This document shows positions 17,873 to 28,105 of a stretch of 64,000 bases of DNA, piece by piece. This stretch comes from Nonomuraea ceibae (GTDB lineage: Bacteria; Actinomycetota; Actinomycetes; Streptosporangiales; Streptosporangiaceae), in the NCBI RefSeq assembly GCF_019396325.1, contig NZ_JAHKRO010000023.1, forward strand, positions 29,699-93,698. Reading direction: 5' to 3'. Under the pieces are notes generated by a model. That model was not told where the DNA came from. It did not search any database and saw nothing but the letters and a program-made list of their open reading frames with translations. Position 1 is the stretch's first letter; every line of letters starts with the position of its first letter. Position numbers and translations under genes: made by a program.

Positions 17873-19920
17873 CTGCCGATCTTCTTGTTCCTGGCGTGCC
17901 ACACCACCGCGACGGCCGGGCGCGGCTGGTCGCCGTCGGGCCAGCGGCTGGCGGGCTTGTCCGGGCTCGCGCCGTCGACCTCGCCCGGATGCTGCACCGC
18001 GACGAACACGCTGCGCTGGTCCTCCGTGATCATAGGGCCGCAGGTCTCCGCGCCGACCGGCACCGTGAGGAACTGCCGCACGTGACCCCGGTCCCGGCCG
18101 CGCACCGGCATGACGAACAGGCCGTCGTGGCTGCCGAGCTTGTTGCCGTCCGTGGAGATCCACAGGTTGCCGTCACGGTCGAAGGCCAGGTTGTCCGGGC
18201 AGGAGATCGGCGACACCTTGGTCTTGTCGAACCCGGCGAAGTAGGTGCCGGAGTCGTTCGGGTCGCCGCAGACCAGCGGCACCGACCAGGCGAACGTCGT
18301 CTCCGCCGCGTCGCCGCGCCGCTCGACCAGCTCCAGCACGTGGCCGTGCTTGTTGTTCGAGCGCGGGTTGGCCTCGTCGGCCTGCGCCGGGGTGCGGTTG
18401 GTGTTGTTGGTCAGCGCGACGTAGACGGCGCCGGTGACCGGGTTGCGCTCCACGTCCTCGGGGCGGTCCATCTTCGTGGCCCCGACCTTGTCGGCCGCCA
18501 CGCGCGTGTAGACCAGCACCTCGGCCGCGGTCATGCCCTCGACGTGCGACTCGTTGCCGCTGACCAGCGGGATCCACTCGCCGGCGCCGTCGAAGGCGCC
18601 GTCGGACGGCAGCTTGCCCGAGCCGTCGATCTCCTCCGCCGGGCTGTCGCCGGTGAACCGCGCCACGTAGAGCGTGCCCTCGTCCAGCAGGCTCCGGTTG
18701 TGCCGGTCGTTGCCCCGGCGGTAGCGCTCCTTCGAGACGAACTTGTAGACGTACTCGAACCGGGAGTCGTCACCCATGTAGACGACCAGGCGGCCGTCCT
18801 TGGCCAGCGTCGTCGTGGCGGCCTCGTGCTTGAAGCGGCCCAGCGCCGTCCGCTTGATCGGCGTCGCGTCCGGGTCGAACGGGTCGATCTCCACGATCCA
18901 CCCGAACCGGTTGGCCTCGTTCGGGTGCTTGGCCAGGTCGAACCGCTCCTCGACCCGGTCGAAGCGGCGGTTGTCGGCCGGCGTGCCCGTGGTGAGCGTG
19001 TAGCGCTGGACGTACGGCTTCTGCTCGGCGGGGACCTTGTCGCCGTTGACGAAGTACTGGTCGAAGTTCTCCTCGGCGGTCAGCACCGTGTCCCACGGGG
19101 TGGTGCCGCCGGCGCAGTTGTTCAGCATGCCCAGCGGCTTGAGTCCGGCCGGGTCGGCCGCGGTCTTCAGCAGGTCGCTGCCGGCGGCCGGGCCGGTGAA
19201 GCGCATCGGCGTCGTTGCGGTGATCCGCCGGTTGTAGCGGCGGCGGCCCCGGGTCACCAGCTTCCACTCGCCGCTGCGGTGCTCGCGCTCCACCTCGACC
19301 ACCGAGCCGCCGTGCGCGGCCAGCGCGATCTTGATCTGCTCCTCGGTCGCGGCGGCGCCGCCGGTGTAGCCGCGGAACATCAGGTTCTCGTCGCTGTACT
19401 CGTGGTTCACCCAGAGCAGGCCACGGTCGCGGCCCATCGGGAAGAGAGTGACGAAGTCGCAGTTGTAGCCGAACTGCTTGGCCTGCGCGTCGGCCGTCTG
19501 GTTGGCGAAGTCGAACGCGGGCGCGTCCGGCAGCACCGGGTCGCCCCAGCGCACCACGACCGAGGACCGGTAGCCGTCGGGCACGGTCAGCTTGTCGTCG
19601 GTGTTCGGAGGAACGGGCGTGAAGTCCAGGCCGCCGCCCCGGTGACCGGCCGCCTCCGGCCTGCCCGGGTCGGCGAACGCCGGCGCGGCCCCGGCCAGCC
19701 CGGCCCCCGCCACCAGCACGCCCAGCGCGCCGGCGCGCAGCGCGCCACGACGCGACAGCGCCTGCTCGACCACCTCGCCGAAGTACGGGTTGCCGCTCGT
19801 GTTGGCCACGTCATGCGCGCACGCGTTGCCGCACCGGAACTGGCAGGTCATCGCGGATCGGCCACCCTTGTGCGGGGTGGAAAGCAGCGGCAGCAGCCGG
19901 CGCGGCGAGAGATTCGCCAC
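17869..19920 (-). CDS. PhoX family (DUF839) secreted phosphatase
   Basis: A 683-residue calcium/iron-dependent alkaline phosphatase homologue. The N terminus has the family's extended leader (SPRRLLPLLSTPHKGGRSA then CQFRCGNACAH), followed by a Tat signal with LSRRGALRAGALG and a cleavage site near APAFA, so export in folded form is expected. The body contains WVNHEYSD, NNCAGGTTPWDT and AEENFDQYF, typical of the beta-propeller active site. GTG is chosen because GGAGG lies 7 nt upstream. It likely releases phosphate from organic esters outside the cell. Divergent from the SCP-type gene; no obvious PHO box was recognised. Confidence 0.9.
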   Translation of the reverse strand: MANLSPRRLLPLLSTPHKGGRSAMTCQFRCGNACAHDVANTSGNPYFGEVVEQALSRRGALRAGALGVLVAGAGLAGAAPAFADPGRPEAAGHRGGGLDFTPVPPNTDDKLTVPDGYRSSVVVRWGDPVLPDAPAFDFANQTADAQAKQFGYNCDFVTLFPMGRDRGLLWVNHEYSDENLMFRGYTGGAAATEEQIKIALAAHGGSVVEVEREHRSGEWKLVTRGRRRYNRRITATTPMRFTGPAAGSDLLKTAADPAGLKPLGMLNNCAGGTTPWDTVLTAEENFDQYFVNGDKVPAEQKPYVQRYTLTTGTPADNRRFDRVEERFDLAKHPNEANRFGWIVEIDPFDPDATPIKRTALGRFKHEAATTTLAKDGRLVVYMGDDSRFEYVYKFVSKERYRRGNDRHNRSLLDEGTLYVARFTGDSPAEEIDGSGKLPSDGAFDGAGEWIPLVSGNESHVEGMTAAEVLVYTRVAADKVGATKMDRPEDVERNPVTGAVYVALTNNTNRTPAQADEANPRSNNKHGHVLELVERRGDAAETTFAWSVPLVCGDPNDSGTYFAGFDKTKVSPISCPDNLAFDRDGNLWISTDGNKLGSHDGLFVMPVRGRDRGHVRQFLTVPVGAETCGPMITEDQRSVFVAVQHPGEVDGASPDKPASRWPDGDQPRPAVAVVWHARNKKIGS

Positions 19921-20036
19921 AGGGTCCTCCAAGGTAGTGCGCAATCGTTCGAGCCGGACATTACGGTCACCGGAGAAACCGCAGGTGAACGAGGCCCTCC
20001 GGCGCGGTGAACGCTTCCAGGGAGCACAATGGTGGC

Positions 20037-20474
20037 GTGCCACCACGCAAACTCGATCCAGCGAAGCTCCGCGAGGCACTCGACGCCCAGCTCGTCGCCC
20101 TCGACCAACCGGCTTACGACGGGCCCGCCGGCGCGCTGGCCGACGCCCTCGTCACCGCCGTGCTCACCGCCTACGACCGCGGGGTGCGGCCCGAGCGCGA
20201 CGCCGCGCGGCAGGCCGTACGCCATCTGCTGGACCGGCTGGTGACGGCCGCGCCCGGGCGGACCGTCGAGGTGCGCGTGCCGCCGTACGCGGCCGTACAG
20301 GCGATCGAGGGGCCGCGCCACACGCGGGGAACGCCGCCGAACGTGGTCGAGATGGACGCGCGCACGTGGATCGAGCTGGCGGTGGGGCGGATGACGTGGG
20401 AGGAGGCCAGGGGGAAGGGGGCGGTGGCGGCCAGCGGATCCCGAGCCGACCTGTCCGAATATTTGCCGCTATAA
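20037..20474 (+). CDS. Sterol carrier family protein (bacterial SCP)
   Basis: A 145-residue actinobacterial protein whose C-terminal part (residues about 60-145) matches the bacterial SCP orthologue fold, with PPNVVEMDARTWIELAVGR and SRADLSEYLPL at the end. I recall it as a conserved neighbour of purF. The GTG start sits 6 nt after CACAAT, giving a leaderless arrangement; no ribosome-binding site is seen. A hydrophobic-ligand-binding role is suggested by the family name only. Divergent from phoX. Confidence 0.8.
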   Translation: MPPRKLDPAKLREALDAQLVALDQPAYDGPAGALADALVTAVLTAYDRGVRPERDAARQAVRHLLDRLVTAAPGRTVEVRVPPYAAVQAIEGPRHTRGTPPNVVEMDARTWIELAVGRMTWEEARGKGAVAASGSRADLSEYLPL

Positions 20475-20500
20475 CGCGCCGGAAGGCTACGTCGGCGTCG

Positions 20501-21739
20501 TCAGGACGGCGTGCTGCCCATCCACGGGATCCGCGCCTCGAAGCACCGGTCGGCCAGGCCGCCCGGGAGCTGGGCGCACTCCTGCACCACGTTCCAGAAC
20601 CAGATCGCCACCGCCGCGAACAGCACCAGCGCCACGACGCTCAGCACGATGCCGGTGATCGCCCGGCCCTTCCCCACCCGCTTGGTCAGCGCCACGATGC
20701 CGAACACGATCGACAGGATCGCCGTCAGCAGGCCGATGAAGCAGACGAACACCAGGAACGGGCTCGCCACGCCCAGCACCAGCGACGCCGTCGCCAGCCC
20801 GCTGCCCGGCTGACCCGGCGGCCGCCAGTCGGGGGGATACTGCCCCGCCCCGCCGGGAGGCGGCGTGTACGCCCCGCCGGGCGGCGACCCGTACACCGGG
20901 CCCGCCCCCGGCGCTCCCCCGTACGGACTCGACGGCGCCGTCCCCGGCACCGCGGGCTCCTGCCCCTCCCCGTGCGGCGCGCCCTCTCCGTAGGGGGCGC
21001 CCTCCGGCTGGGAGGCGCCTGTCCCGTACGTGGGGCCCTCCTGCGCGGCCCCGCTCCCGTACGGGTGCGCGGCGCCTGTCTCGTGCCCCTGGGGGGTCTC
21101 TCCCTGAGGGGCCAGCGGGCTGTACGGGGTCCCCTGGGCCCTGGTCTCGTCCGGGGTCTCGGGGGTCGGCGGCTCGAAGGAGGGGCGGTCCGAGGGGGCC
21201 GGGTCGTAGCGGGACGGGGTGCGGGGGCCCGAGGGGCCGGGCTCGTCGTCCGAGGCGGCGCCTTCCCAGCCGGGGTACGACGGGGTGGAGCCGGGCATCG
21301 GGTAGGACTGCGTGTCGCCGGAACGGTTCCAGTCGGGCGTGCCGAACACCGCCGTGCGCTCCGCGTCCGCCTCGTCGGGGGCCGTCGCGGGCGGCGGCGT
21401 CTCGGGCGCCGTGGGCAGATCGGGATGCCGGGGCTCAGGACCGGGCCGCGGCGGGGCGGGCGTGCCGGGCTGGGGGACCACGGGCGGCGCCGGGGCGATC
21501 GGCTCCTCGCCCTCCCCGGGCCCCTCCCCGGGCCCCTCGCCGGGCTCCTCCGTCCCGGACGGCTCCCCCCGCTCGCGGGCGGGCCGGTCGGGGGCGGGCT
21601 CCTCGGCGGCGCCCTCGGCCCACCAGGCGTGCGCGGCCGTCTGGCCGGGCTCCTGGACGGGAGGCTCGTGGGCGGGCTCGTCCGGGCTGGGACGGTTCTC
21701 GCGCGGGCGAGGCTGGTTCGGGTCCCCAGGTGTGGTCAC
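20501..21739 (-). CDS. Proline-rich DUF4190-like membrane protein
   Basis: 412 residues. The first about 310 are low-complexity and rich in Pro, Gly, Glu, Ser and Tyr (for example EEPGEGPGEGPGEGEE and repeated GTGA/YGEGAPHGEG-like units), with no predicted fold. Residues about 320-390 contain two hydrophobic helices in the DUF4190 arrangement (GLATASLVLGVASPFLVFV and a second from ITGIVLSVVALVLF). A short tail has two cysteines (ECAQLPGGLADRC). GTG start with GGGGGAGA upstream. Probably a membrane protein with a large disordered cytoplasmic domain; function unknown. Confidence 0.75.
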   Translation of the reverse strand: MTTPGDPNQPRPRENRPSPDEPAHEPPVQEPGQTAAHAWWAEGAAEEPAPDRPARERGEPSGTEEPGEGPGEGPGEGEEPIAPAPPVVPQPGTPAPPRPGPEPRHPDLPTAPETPPPATAPDEADAERTAVFGTPDWNRSGDTQSYPMPGSTPSYPGWEGAASDDEPGPSGPRTPSRYDPAPSDRPSFEPPTPETPDETRAQGTPYSPLAPQGETPQGHETGAAHPYGSGAAQEGPTYGTGASQPEGAPYGEGAPHGEGQEPAVPGTAPSSPYGGAPGAGPVYGSPPGGAYTPPPGGAGQYPPDWRPPGQPGSGLATASLVLGVASPFLVFVCFIGLLTAILSIVFGIVALTKRVGKGRAITGIVLSVVALVLFAAVAIWFWNVVQECAQLPGGLADRCFEARIPWMGSTPS

Positions 21740-21879
21740 GTCTGCGTCTCCCCCGACGAGTCGAATGCCGGATACTTCACCTTTTCGCGGGAGCGCCCTT
21801 CGAAACCATCCGACACGGTAAGACAGGGGTCATCCTTGGCTCAAACAACCCGGGTGTGCGAGCACGGAAGGCCGCAACC

Positions 21880-21892
21880 TAGACTGAAGCAT
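21880..21892 (+). promoter_or_regulatory. Leaderless -10 promoter of purF
   Basis: TAGACT is followed by GAAGCAT (7 nt) and the GTG start of purF. An ATG overlaps at 21891 but is out of frame. No -35 consensus is visible. Confidence 0.5.
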
Positions 21893-23329
21893 GTGCTGAA
21901 GGGCGACGGCCGGCTCGGCCATGACCTGGACCCCCAAGACCGCGCTCCGAAGGATGCCTGTGGTGTCTTCGGCGTCTGGGCGCCAGGCGAGGAAGTTTCC
22001 AAACTCACCTACTACGGGCTGTACGCGTTGCAGCACCGCGGCCAGGAGTCCGCGGGCATCGCGGTCAGCGAGGGCAGCCGCATCCTCGTCTACAAGGACA
22101 TGGGCCTGGTGGCCCAGGTCTTCGACGAGTCGGTGCTGGGCACGCTGCGCGGCCACATCGCGGTGGGTCACTGCCGCTACTCCACGACGGGCTCCAGCGT
22201 GTGGGAGAACGCGCAGCCGACGCTGAGCTCGACCGAGGTGGGCGGTCTCGCGCTGGCCCACAACGGCAACCTGATCAACACCCCGGAGCTGGCCGAGCGG
22301 CTGGAGCCGGGCGCCACGCGGGCGACGACCGACACCGAGGTCCTGACCACGCTGCTGGCGCAGGATCGCAGCCGTTCCATCGAGGATTCGGCCGCTGAGC
22401 TGCTGCCGCAGGTCAAGGGCGCCTACTCGCTGGTGTTCATGGACGAGAAGACGCTGTACGCGGCCCGTGACCCGCAGGGCATCCGCCCGCTGGTGCTGGG
22501 CAGGCTGGAGCGCGGCTGGGTGGTCGCCTCGGAGACCGCGGCGCTCGACATCGTGGGCGCCACGTTCACCCGCGAGATCGAGCCGGGCGAGCTGCTGACG
22601 ATCGACGAGCGCGGGGTGAGGTCGCGCCGGTTCGCGCTGGCCGAGCCCAAGGGCTGCCTGTTCGAGTACGTCTACCTGGCCCGCCCCGACACGACGATCG
22701 CGGGCCGCGGCGTGCAGGTGACCCGGGTGGAGGTGGGCCGCGTGCTGGCCCGCGAGCACCCGGTGGAGGCCGACCTGGTGATCCCCACGCCCGAGTCGGG
22801 CACCCCGGCGGCCGTGGGCTACGCCGAGGAGAGCGGCATCCCGTACGGCCAGGGCCTGGTGAAGAACTCGTACGTGGGCCGGACCTTCATCCAGCCGTCG
22901 CAGACGATCCGCCAGCTCGGCATCAGGCTGAAGCTCAACCCGCTGCGCGAGGTCGTCGAGGGCAAGCGGCTGGTCGTGGTGGACGACTCGATCGTGCGCG
23001 GCAACACGCAGCGGGCGATCGTGCGGATGCTGCGCGAGGCGGGCGCCCGTGAGGTGCACGTGCGGATCTCGTCGCCGCCGGTGGCGTGGCCGTGCTTCTA
23101 CGGCATCGACTTCGCCACGCGGGCGGAGCTGATCGCGGGCTCGCTGTCGGTCGAGGAGATCCGCGCCTCGCTGGGCGCCGACTCGCTGGGCTACATCTCG
23201 CTCGAAGGGCTGACCGAGGCGACGACGATCCCGGCGGAGCGGCTGTGCCGGGCCTGTTTCGACGGCTCCTACCCCATCCCCATCGACCAGGACAACGTGG
23301 GCAAGTTCGTGTTGGAGAGCAAGGCATGA
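21893..23329 (+). CDS. purF: Amidophosphoribosyltransferase
   Basis: First committed enzyme of purine synthesis: transfers glutamine-derived ammonia to PRPP. The 478-residue protein begins with a 22-residue propeptide and then Cys23 (DACGVFGVW), the N-terminal nucleophile exposed after processing. The class II glutaminase domain shows LQHRGQESAG and VGHCRYSTTG; the phosphoribosyltransferase domain has the PRPP loop VVVDDSIVRGNT. Cysteines consistent with an iron-sulfur cluster remain (KGCLFEYVY, LCRACFDGSYP). The stop overlaps purM as ATGA. Confidence 0.96.
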   Translation: MLKGDGRLGHDLDPQDRAPKDACGVFGVWAPGEEVSKLTYYGLYALQHRGQESAGIAVSEGSRILVYKDMGLVAQVFDESVLGTLRGHIAVGHCRYSTTGSSVWENAQPTLSSTEVGGLALAHNGNLINTPELAERLEPGATRATTDTEVLTTLLAQDRSRSIEDSAAELLPQVKGAYSLVFMDEKTLYAARDPQGIRPLVLGRLERGWVVASETAALDIVGATFTREIEPGELLTIDERGVRSRRFALAEPKGCLFEYVYLARPDTTIAGRGVQVTRVEVGRVLAREHPVEADLVIPTPESGTPAAVGYAEESGIPYGQGLVKNSYVGRTFIQPSQTIRQLGIRLKLNPLREVVEGKRLVVVDDSIVRGNTQRAIVRMLREAGAREVHVRISSPPVAWPCFYGIDFATRAELIAGSLSVEEIRASLGADSLGYISLEGLTEATTIPAERLCRACFDGSYPIPIDQDNVGKFVLESKA

Positions 23330-24351
23330 GCACGTACGAGGCGGCCGGGGTCGACATCGAGGCCGGTGAGCGCGCTGTCACGCTGATGAAGGACAAGGTG
23401 GCGCGGTCGCGGCGGCCGGAGGTGGTCGACGACGCGAGCGGGTTCGCCGGGCTGTTCGACGCCTCGGCGCTGCTGCGTTACAAGCGGCCGCTGCTGGCCA
23501 CGTCCACCGACGGGGTCGGCACGAAGGTGATGCTCGCCCAGCAGTACGGCAAGCACGACACGATCGGCATCGACCTGGTCGGCATGGTGCTGGACGACCT
23601 GGTGGTGTGCGGGGCCGAGCCGCTGTTCATGACCGACTACATCGCGTGCGGCAAGGTGCTGCCGGAGCGGGTGGCGGAGATCGTCGGCGGCGTCGCCGAG
23701 GGCTGCCGGCTGGCCGGGGCGGCGCTGGTGGGCGGCGAGACGGCCGAGCATCCCGGCGCGATGGGCCCGGACGAGTACGACCTGGCGGGCGCGGGCACGG
23801 GCGTGGTGGAGGCCGACCGGATGCTGGGCCCGGCCCGGGTCCGCGAGGGTGACGTGGTGCTGGGGCTGGCGTCGTCGGGCGTCCACTCCAACGGCTATTC
23901 GCTGGTCCGCCACGTGATCGCCAACTCCGCGCTGACGCTCGACAGCGAGCCGCCCGAGCTGGGGCGGCCGCTGGGCGAGGAGCTGCTGGAGCCGACGCGC
24001 ATCTACTCGCTCGACTGCCTGGAGCTGGCCCGCGCGGTCGACGTGCACGCCTATTCGCACATCACGGGCGGCGGCGTCGAGGGCAACCTGTCGCGCTCGC
24101 TGCCGGAGCATCTCGACGCCCGGCTGGACCGTTCCTCCTGGACCCCGCCGGCGATCTTCGAGGTGCTGGCCGGTCACGGCGGCATCGCGCAGAAGGATCT
24201 CGACCGCACCTTCAACCTGGGTGTCGGCATGGCGGCGATCGTGGCGGCCGGCGACGCCGACGCGGCGATCCGCCTGCTGGCCGGGCGGGGCCTGCCCGCG
24301 TGGGTGATGGGCGAGATCGTGCCCGGCTCGGGCCGGGCGGCCTACGCCTGA
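23326..24351 (+). CDS. purM: Phosphoribosylformylglycinamidine cyclo-ligase (AIR synthetase)
   Basis: Fifth step of purine synthesis, closing FGAM to AIR with ATP. The 341-residue length is standard. Motifs include YKRPLLATSTDGVGTK, DLVGMVLDDLVVCGAEPLF, LVGGETAEHPG and the ATP-binding GLASSGVHSNGYSLVR. Coupled to purF by a 4-nt overlap. Its end overlaps the convergent CGNR gene by 10 nt. Confidence 0.96.
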   Translation: MSTYEAAGVDIEAGERAVTLMKDKVARSRRPEVVDDASGFAGLFDASALLRYKRPLLATSTDGVGTKVMLAQQYGKHDTIGIDLVGMVLDDLVVCGAEPLFMTDYIACGKVLPERVAEIVGGVAEGCRLAGAALVGGETAEHPGAMGPDEYDLAGAGTGVVEADRMLGPARVREGDVVLGLASSGVHSNGYSLVRHVIANSALTLDSEPPELGRPLGEELLEPTRIYSLDCLELARAVDVHAYSHITGGGVEGNLSRSLPEHLDARLDRSSWTPPAIFEVLAGHGGIAQKDLDRTFNLGVGMAAIVAAGDADAAIRLLAGRGLPAWVMGEIVPGSGRAAYA

Positions 24352-24893
24352 CCGCTCCTGGCCCGCTCGTAGTGGCGGGCCACCCGGACCCGGTTGCCGC
24401 ACAGCTCGGGCGAGCACCAGCGGCGTCGCGGGTGGGCGGGAAGGAACAGCATCCGGCAGCCCGGGGCCTCGCAGGACCTGATCCTGCTCGCTCCGGGCGT
24501 GCCGAGCAGCGTGATGGCGGCTTCGGCGAGCTCGGCGAGCAGCCGGTCGAGCGGCGCGGCGTCGCGGCGGGTCTCCACGCCGGAGCCGCCCAGGAACAGG
24601 TGGGTGGGGGCGGCGCGGGCCGCCTCGTTCAGCGCGGCGACGGCTGCGGCGGGCGGCGCCTGGCCCGCGACGACGGCCGTGACGGCCGCTTCGACGTGCG
24701 CGCGGAGCCGGTGCACCGCGGCGAGGCCGTCGGCCGTGAGCGGCTGCGGGAGGCCGCCCAGCCGGTCGGACTGGCGGGCCAGCCAGACGCCGAGGCCGTC
24801 GGCGGTGCCGAGGAAGTCCACGTCGCCCGCGGGCGTGCTGGCCCGCGTGTTGACCAGGTCCAGGGCCAGCGGCTCGCCTGTCAGCACGTCCAT
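24342..24893 (-). CDS. CGNR zinc-finger protein (ABATE domain), putative regulator
   Basis: 183 residues. The N-terminal part begins GEPLALDLVNTRAS, the usual opening of ABATE-domain proteins, and the C terminus holds the CGNR zinc finger (SCEAPGCRMLF then RWCSPELCGNRVRVARHYER), with four cysteines positioned to bind one zinc. Such proteins are considered DNA-binding stress regulators. The ATG lies 6 nt after TACCAT, consistent with a leaderless message. It overlaps the 3' end of purM in convergent orientation. Confidence 0.85.
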   Translation of the reverse strand: MDVLTGEPLALDLVNTRASTPAGDVDFLGTADGLGVWLARQSDRLGGLPQPLTADGLAAVHRLRAHVEAAVTAVVAGQAPPAAAVAALNEAARAAPTHLFLGGSGVETRRDAAPLDRLLAELAEAAITLLGTPGASRIRSCEAPGCRMLFLPAHPRRRWCSPELCGNRVRVARHYERARSGQA

Positions 24894-24943
24894 GCCCTAA
24901 TGGTACGTGGCGCCGTCGACACGTTATGGGCACGCACGACAAA

Positions 24944-24965
24944 GCCCCACGGTCACCCGTGGGGC
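24944..24965 (-). terminator. Terminator downstream of the DUF3073 gene
   Basis: A perfect 9-bp stem (GCCCCACGG with CCGTGGGGC) with a 4-nt loop is followed, on the minus strand, by TTTGTCG. It lies about 60 nt beyond the DUF3073 stop. Confidence 0.7.
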
Positions 24966-25024
24966 CCGACACTCGTTGAGCGGGTCCGCGCCGGAACGCG
25001 AACCCACGTCACGCGGAGGAACGG

Positions 25025-25255
25025 CTATCGACGGCCGGAGGGACGATCATCGTCGTCGTCTCCGGCACCGTAGCCGTCGGCGTAATCGGCATAGCGATCC
25101 GCCAGCTCGTCGTTGAGGTCGTCGGCGTCGTCGTTGCGGCCGGGGTCACCGACCCCGAGTTCGTCGCGAAGTCGGTCAAGATCCGTGCCACCGCTGTTGT
25201 ACTTCAGCTGGCGAGCAACCTTGACCTGCTTGGCCTTTGCTCGGCCGCGCCCCAT
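25025..25255 (-). CDS. DUF3073 family protein
   Basis: A 76-residue conserved actinobacterial protein starting MGRGRAKAKQVKVARQLKY, very basic at the N terminus, and ending in an acidic Asp/Tyr-rich tail (DDLNDELADRYADYADGYG and a DDDDD run). The GAGGGG about 9 nt upstream supports this ATG rather than an upstream in-frame start. No catalytic motif is present. In Streptomyces I recall a homologue between purM and the valine dehydrogenase gene, as here. Function unknown. Confidence 0.88.
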   Translation of the reverse strand: MGRGRAKAKQVKVARQLKYNSGGTDLDRLRDELGVGDPGRNDDADDLNDELADRYADYADGYGAGDDDDDRPSGRR

Positions 25256-25407
25256 TGGCTCGACCCCCTCGTGTGGGGTCGTCCCCGACCCCTCGTCGCT
25301 AACGCACCACACACTGACGCCGCCCTGACTTTGGGCGTCAGCCTATCGTTCGCCTATTACCGTACCTGTTTTGTGCCCAGCTCGGTACGTCGTATGGGCG
25401 CGGGGCG

Positions 25408-26487
<1,080 letters not shown>

Positions 26488-26594
26488 GGTAGTGACTCCC
26501 TGTCCGGTCCGCCGCCCCGTCGCGGCGGAGATCGCCTACCAGCGTAATGGGCGCCACAGTGCGAGCGCCGACGGCTTCATGACACGATGCGTGC

Positions 26595-27458
26595 GTGCTG
26601 CCCTATGCCGCCTACCTCCGCGTCTATGAGCCGCTGACCGCGTTCGCCGAGTCTGAGCGCAAGGTCTGGGCCGACTATGCCGACTCCAACGACCGCCCGC
26701 GCCGCGCCAACGCGCTCCAGGTCGAGCACGGCGAGGCCGTCAGGCGGCTGCTCGGCGCCCCTCCCGAGCTGGTCCCCTCGCAGGAGAGCCCCAACGCCTA
26801 CCTGCGGCGCGTGGAGGACCGGCTGTACGTGTGCCCCTGGCAGACCCGGCTGCGCTCCTGGCTGGCCTTCTCGAAGCTGCGCGGGAGCACTCCGGCCAAG
26901 CTGATGGACCGCATCGTCTCCAAGACGATCGCCGACCAGACGGCCGACGACTTCGACCGCTACAAGCGCGCCGGCGGCTCGTCGGCGCTGCGCACCCACA
27001 TCCGCACCACGGCGTGGCACGTGCCGCCGTCATGGTTCGTGCCTTTCGACGGGAACGAGCGCTGGCTGGTGCTCGGCTCCTCCACACCCGGGCAGGACGT
27101 GACCACCACGACGGGGCGCAACCTCATCTACGTGACGTCCATGGCGCAGGCCCGGAGGCGGGCGGCGCGGGCGCTGCAGGTGCTGCGCCGCCATCTGGGC
27201 GACACCTCGCCCAACTTCGACGTGGAGGACGTGGCGCGGTGGCTGGAGGAGTTCCATCCGCACTCGCTGGTCGAGCTCGACTACGGCGGTCTGGTGCATC
27301 TGATGGACGACGACGCCCTCCAGGCGGACCAGTCGGTTGCGGAGCTTTCGGCCGCTTTGACGGGTCTGGACACGGGTCAAGAAGAACTTGCCTATGCCAT
27401 GTACCAGAGGGTCATCCTTCGCTGGAAGTCAATGCAACTTCTGGAATCTGCCAACTGA
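26595..27458 (+). CDS. Conserved actinobacterial protein of unknown function
   Basis: 287 residues, soluble, no signal peptide or membrane helix. Starts LPYAAYLRVYEPLTAF; contains conserved-looking blocks YVCPWQTRLRSWLAF, TAWHVPPSWFVPF and YVTSMAQARRRAARAL. I recognise it only as the conserved gene between vdh and bldC; no enzymatic motif is apparent. The GTG start follows CACGAT by 6 nt, again compatible with leaderless transcription. Divergent from vdh, with a 107-nt shared promoter region. Confidence 0.75.
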   Translation: MLPYAAYLRVYEPLTAFAESERKVWADYADSNDRPRRANALQVEHGEAVRRLLGAPPELVPSQESPNAYLRRVEDRLYVCPWQTRLRSWLAFSKLRGSTPAKLMDRIVSKTIADQTADDFDRYKRAGGSSALRTHIRTTAWHVPPSWFVPFDGNERWLVLGSSTPGQDVTTTTGRNLIYVTSMAQARRRAARALQVLRRHLGDTSPNFDVEDVARWLEEFHPHSLVELDYGGLVHLMDDDALQADQSVAELSAALTGLDTGQEELAYAMYQRVILRWKSMQLLESAN

Positions 27459-27781
27459 ACCCCAATACGACGCTCTGACCTGCATGAGTAGGTCACGACT
27501 CGCGGCTGCTCTCTTCTGCGAACTGAGTAGTTTGCCGTTTTCACTGCGATACCACGAAACGTGTCGCTAGAATCACCGAGCGTGACATCGCCATGGGGGC
27601 GGGCAGTTGGGTCAAAGAAGGGCTCGCCAATCGCTCTGCGTGGCGGTATGGTCACATCGGGTGATGCCGCATATGGCTCAGAAAGCCGCACGCTCTGCGC
27701 CATAGGGGGACATCCGTGACACGCGCAAAAGCAGTCACAGGATCGCGCTAAGCCGGTCCACACGGAGGAGAGGCCGCACAA
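27459..27781 (+). promoter_or_regulatory. bldC upstream region
   Basis: 323 nt without a supported gene, noticeably more AT-rich than its flanks. The best promoter-like element is TAGAAT at 27568 with a weak TGCGAT 17 nt upstream, which would give a leader of roughly 200 nt. A second -10-like TATGGT lies near 27648. The end carries the bldC ribosome-binding site GGAGGAGAGG. A long regulated leader or several promoters would fit a developmental regulator, but no specific operator was identified. Confidence 0.45.
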
Positions 27782-27985
27782 ATGTCAGCTCGTACACCCG
27801 AGGCCGAGCCGCTGCTCACGCCCGCCGAGGTCGCGACCATGTTCAGGGTCGACCCCAAGACCGTTACCAGGTGGGCCAAGGCGGGCAAGTTGACGTCGAT
27901 TCGCACCCTCGGCGGTCACCGGCGTTACCGGGAGACCGAGGTCCGCGCACTGCTCGCGGGGATTCCGCAGCAGCGTTCGGAGTAG
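27782..27985 (+). CDS. bldC: Developmental transcriptional regulator BldC
   Basis: A 67-residue MerR-like DNA-binding domain on its own: LLTPAEVATMFRVDPKTVTRWAKAGKL is the helix-turn-helix and IRTLGGHRRYRETEVRALLAG the wing, with none of the coiled coil or effector domain of MerR proteins. Length and sequence match Streptomyces BldC, which controls the onset of development by binding direct repeats head-to-tail. Strong ribosome-binding site (GGAGGAG). Its presence is the main reason for assigning the window to a sporulating actinomycete. Confidence 0.95.
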   Translation: MSARTPEAEPLLTPAEVATMFRVDPKTVTRWAKAGKLTSIRTLGGHRRYRETEVRALLAGIPQQRSE

Positions 27986-28105
27986 TTACGAACCTCAGGG
28001 GGGTTGAACGGTGGGCCAGGTCCGCACGACCCGGTCCACCCCTGTGACGATACGACGTCGCACGTGGGAGCTGGCGCCGCCCGCCCGGCGCCATTTCTCC
28101 ACCGG

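Noticed and set aside
20501..21739. The Pro/Gly/Glu-rich region considered as a non-coding repeat
   Set aside because: The frame is open for 412 codons with third-position GC bias and ends in a proper two-helix membrane domain, so it is a real protein.
25386..25395. TACGTCGTAT, resembling the TetR operator, downstream of vdh
   Set aside because: Single copy without a second half-site and located at the 3' side of vdh rather than in a promoter; probably chance.
27392..27781. Minus-strand frame of about 130 codons covering the bldC leader
   Set aside because: No ribosome-binding site or family; it covers the AT-richer promoter region of bldC and the end of the preceding gene.
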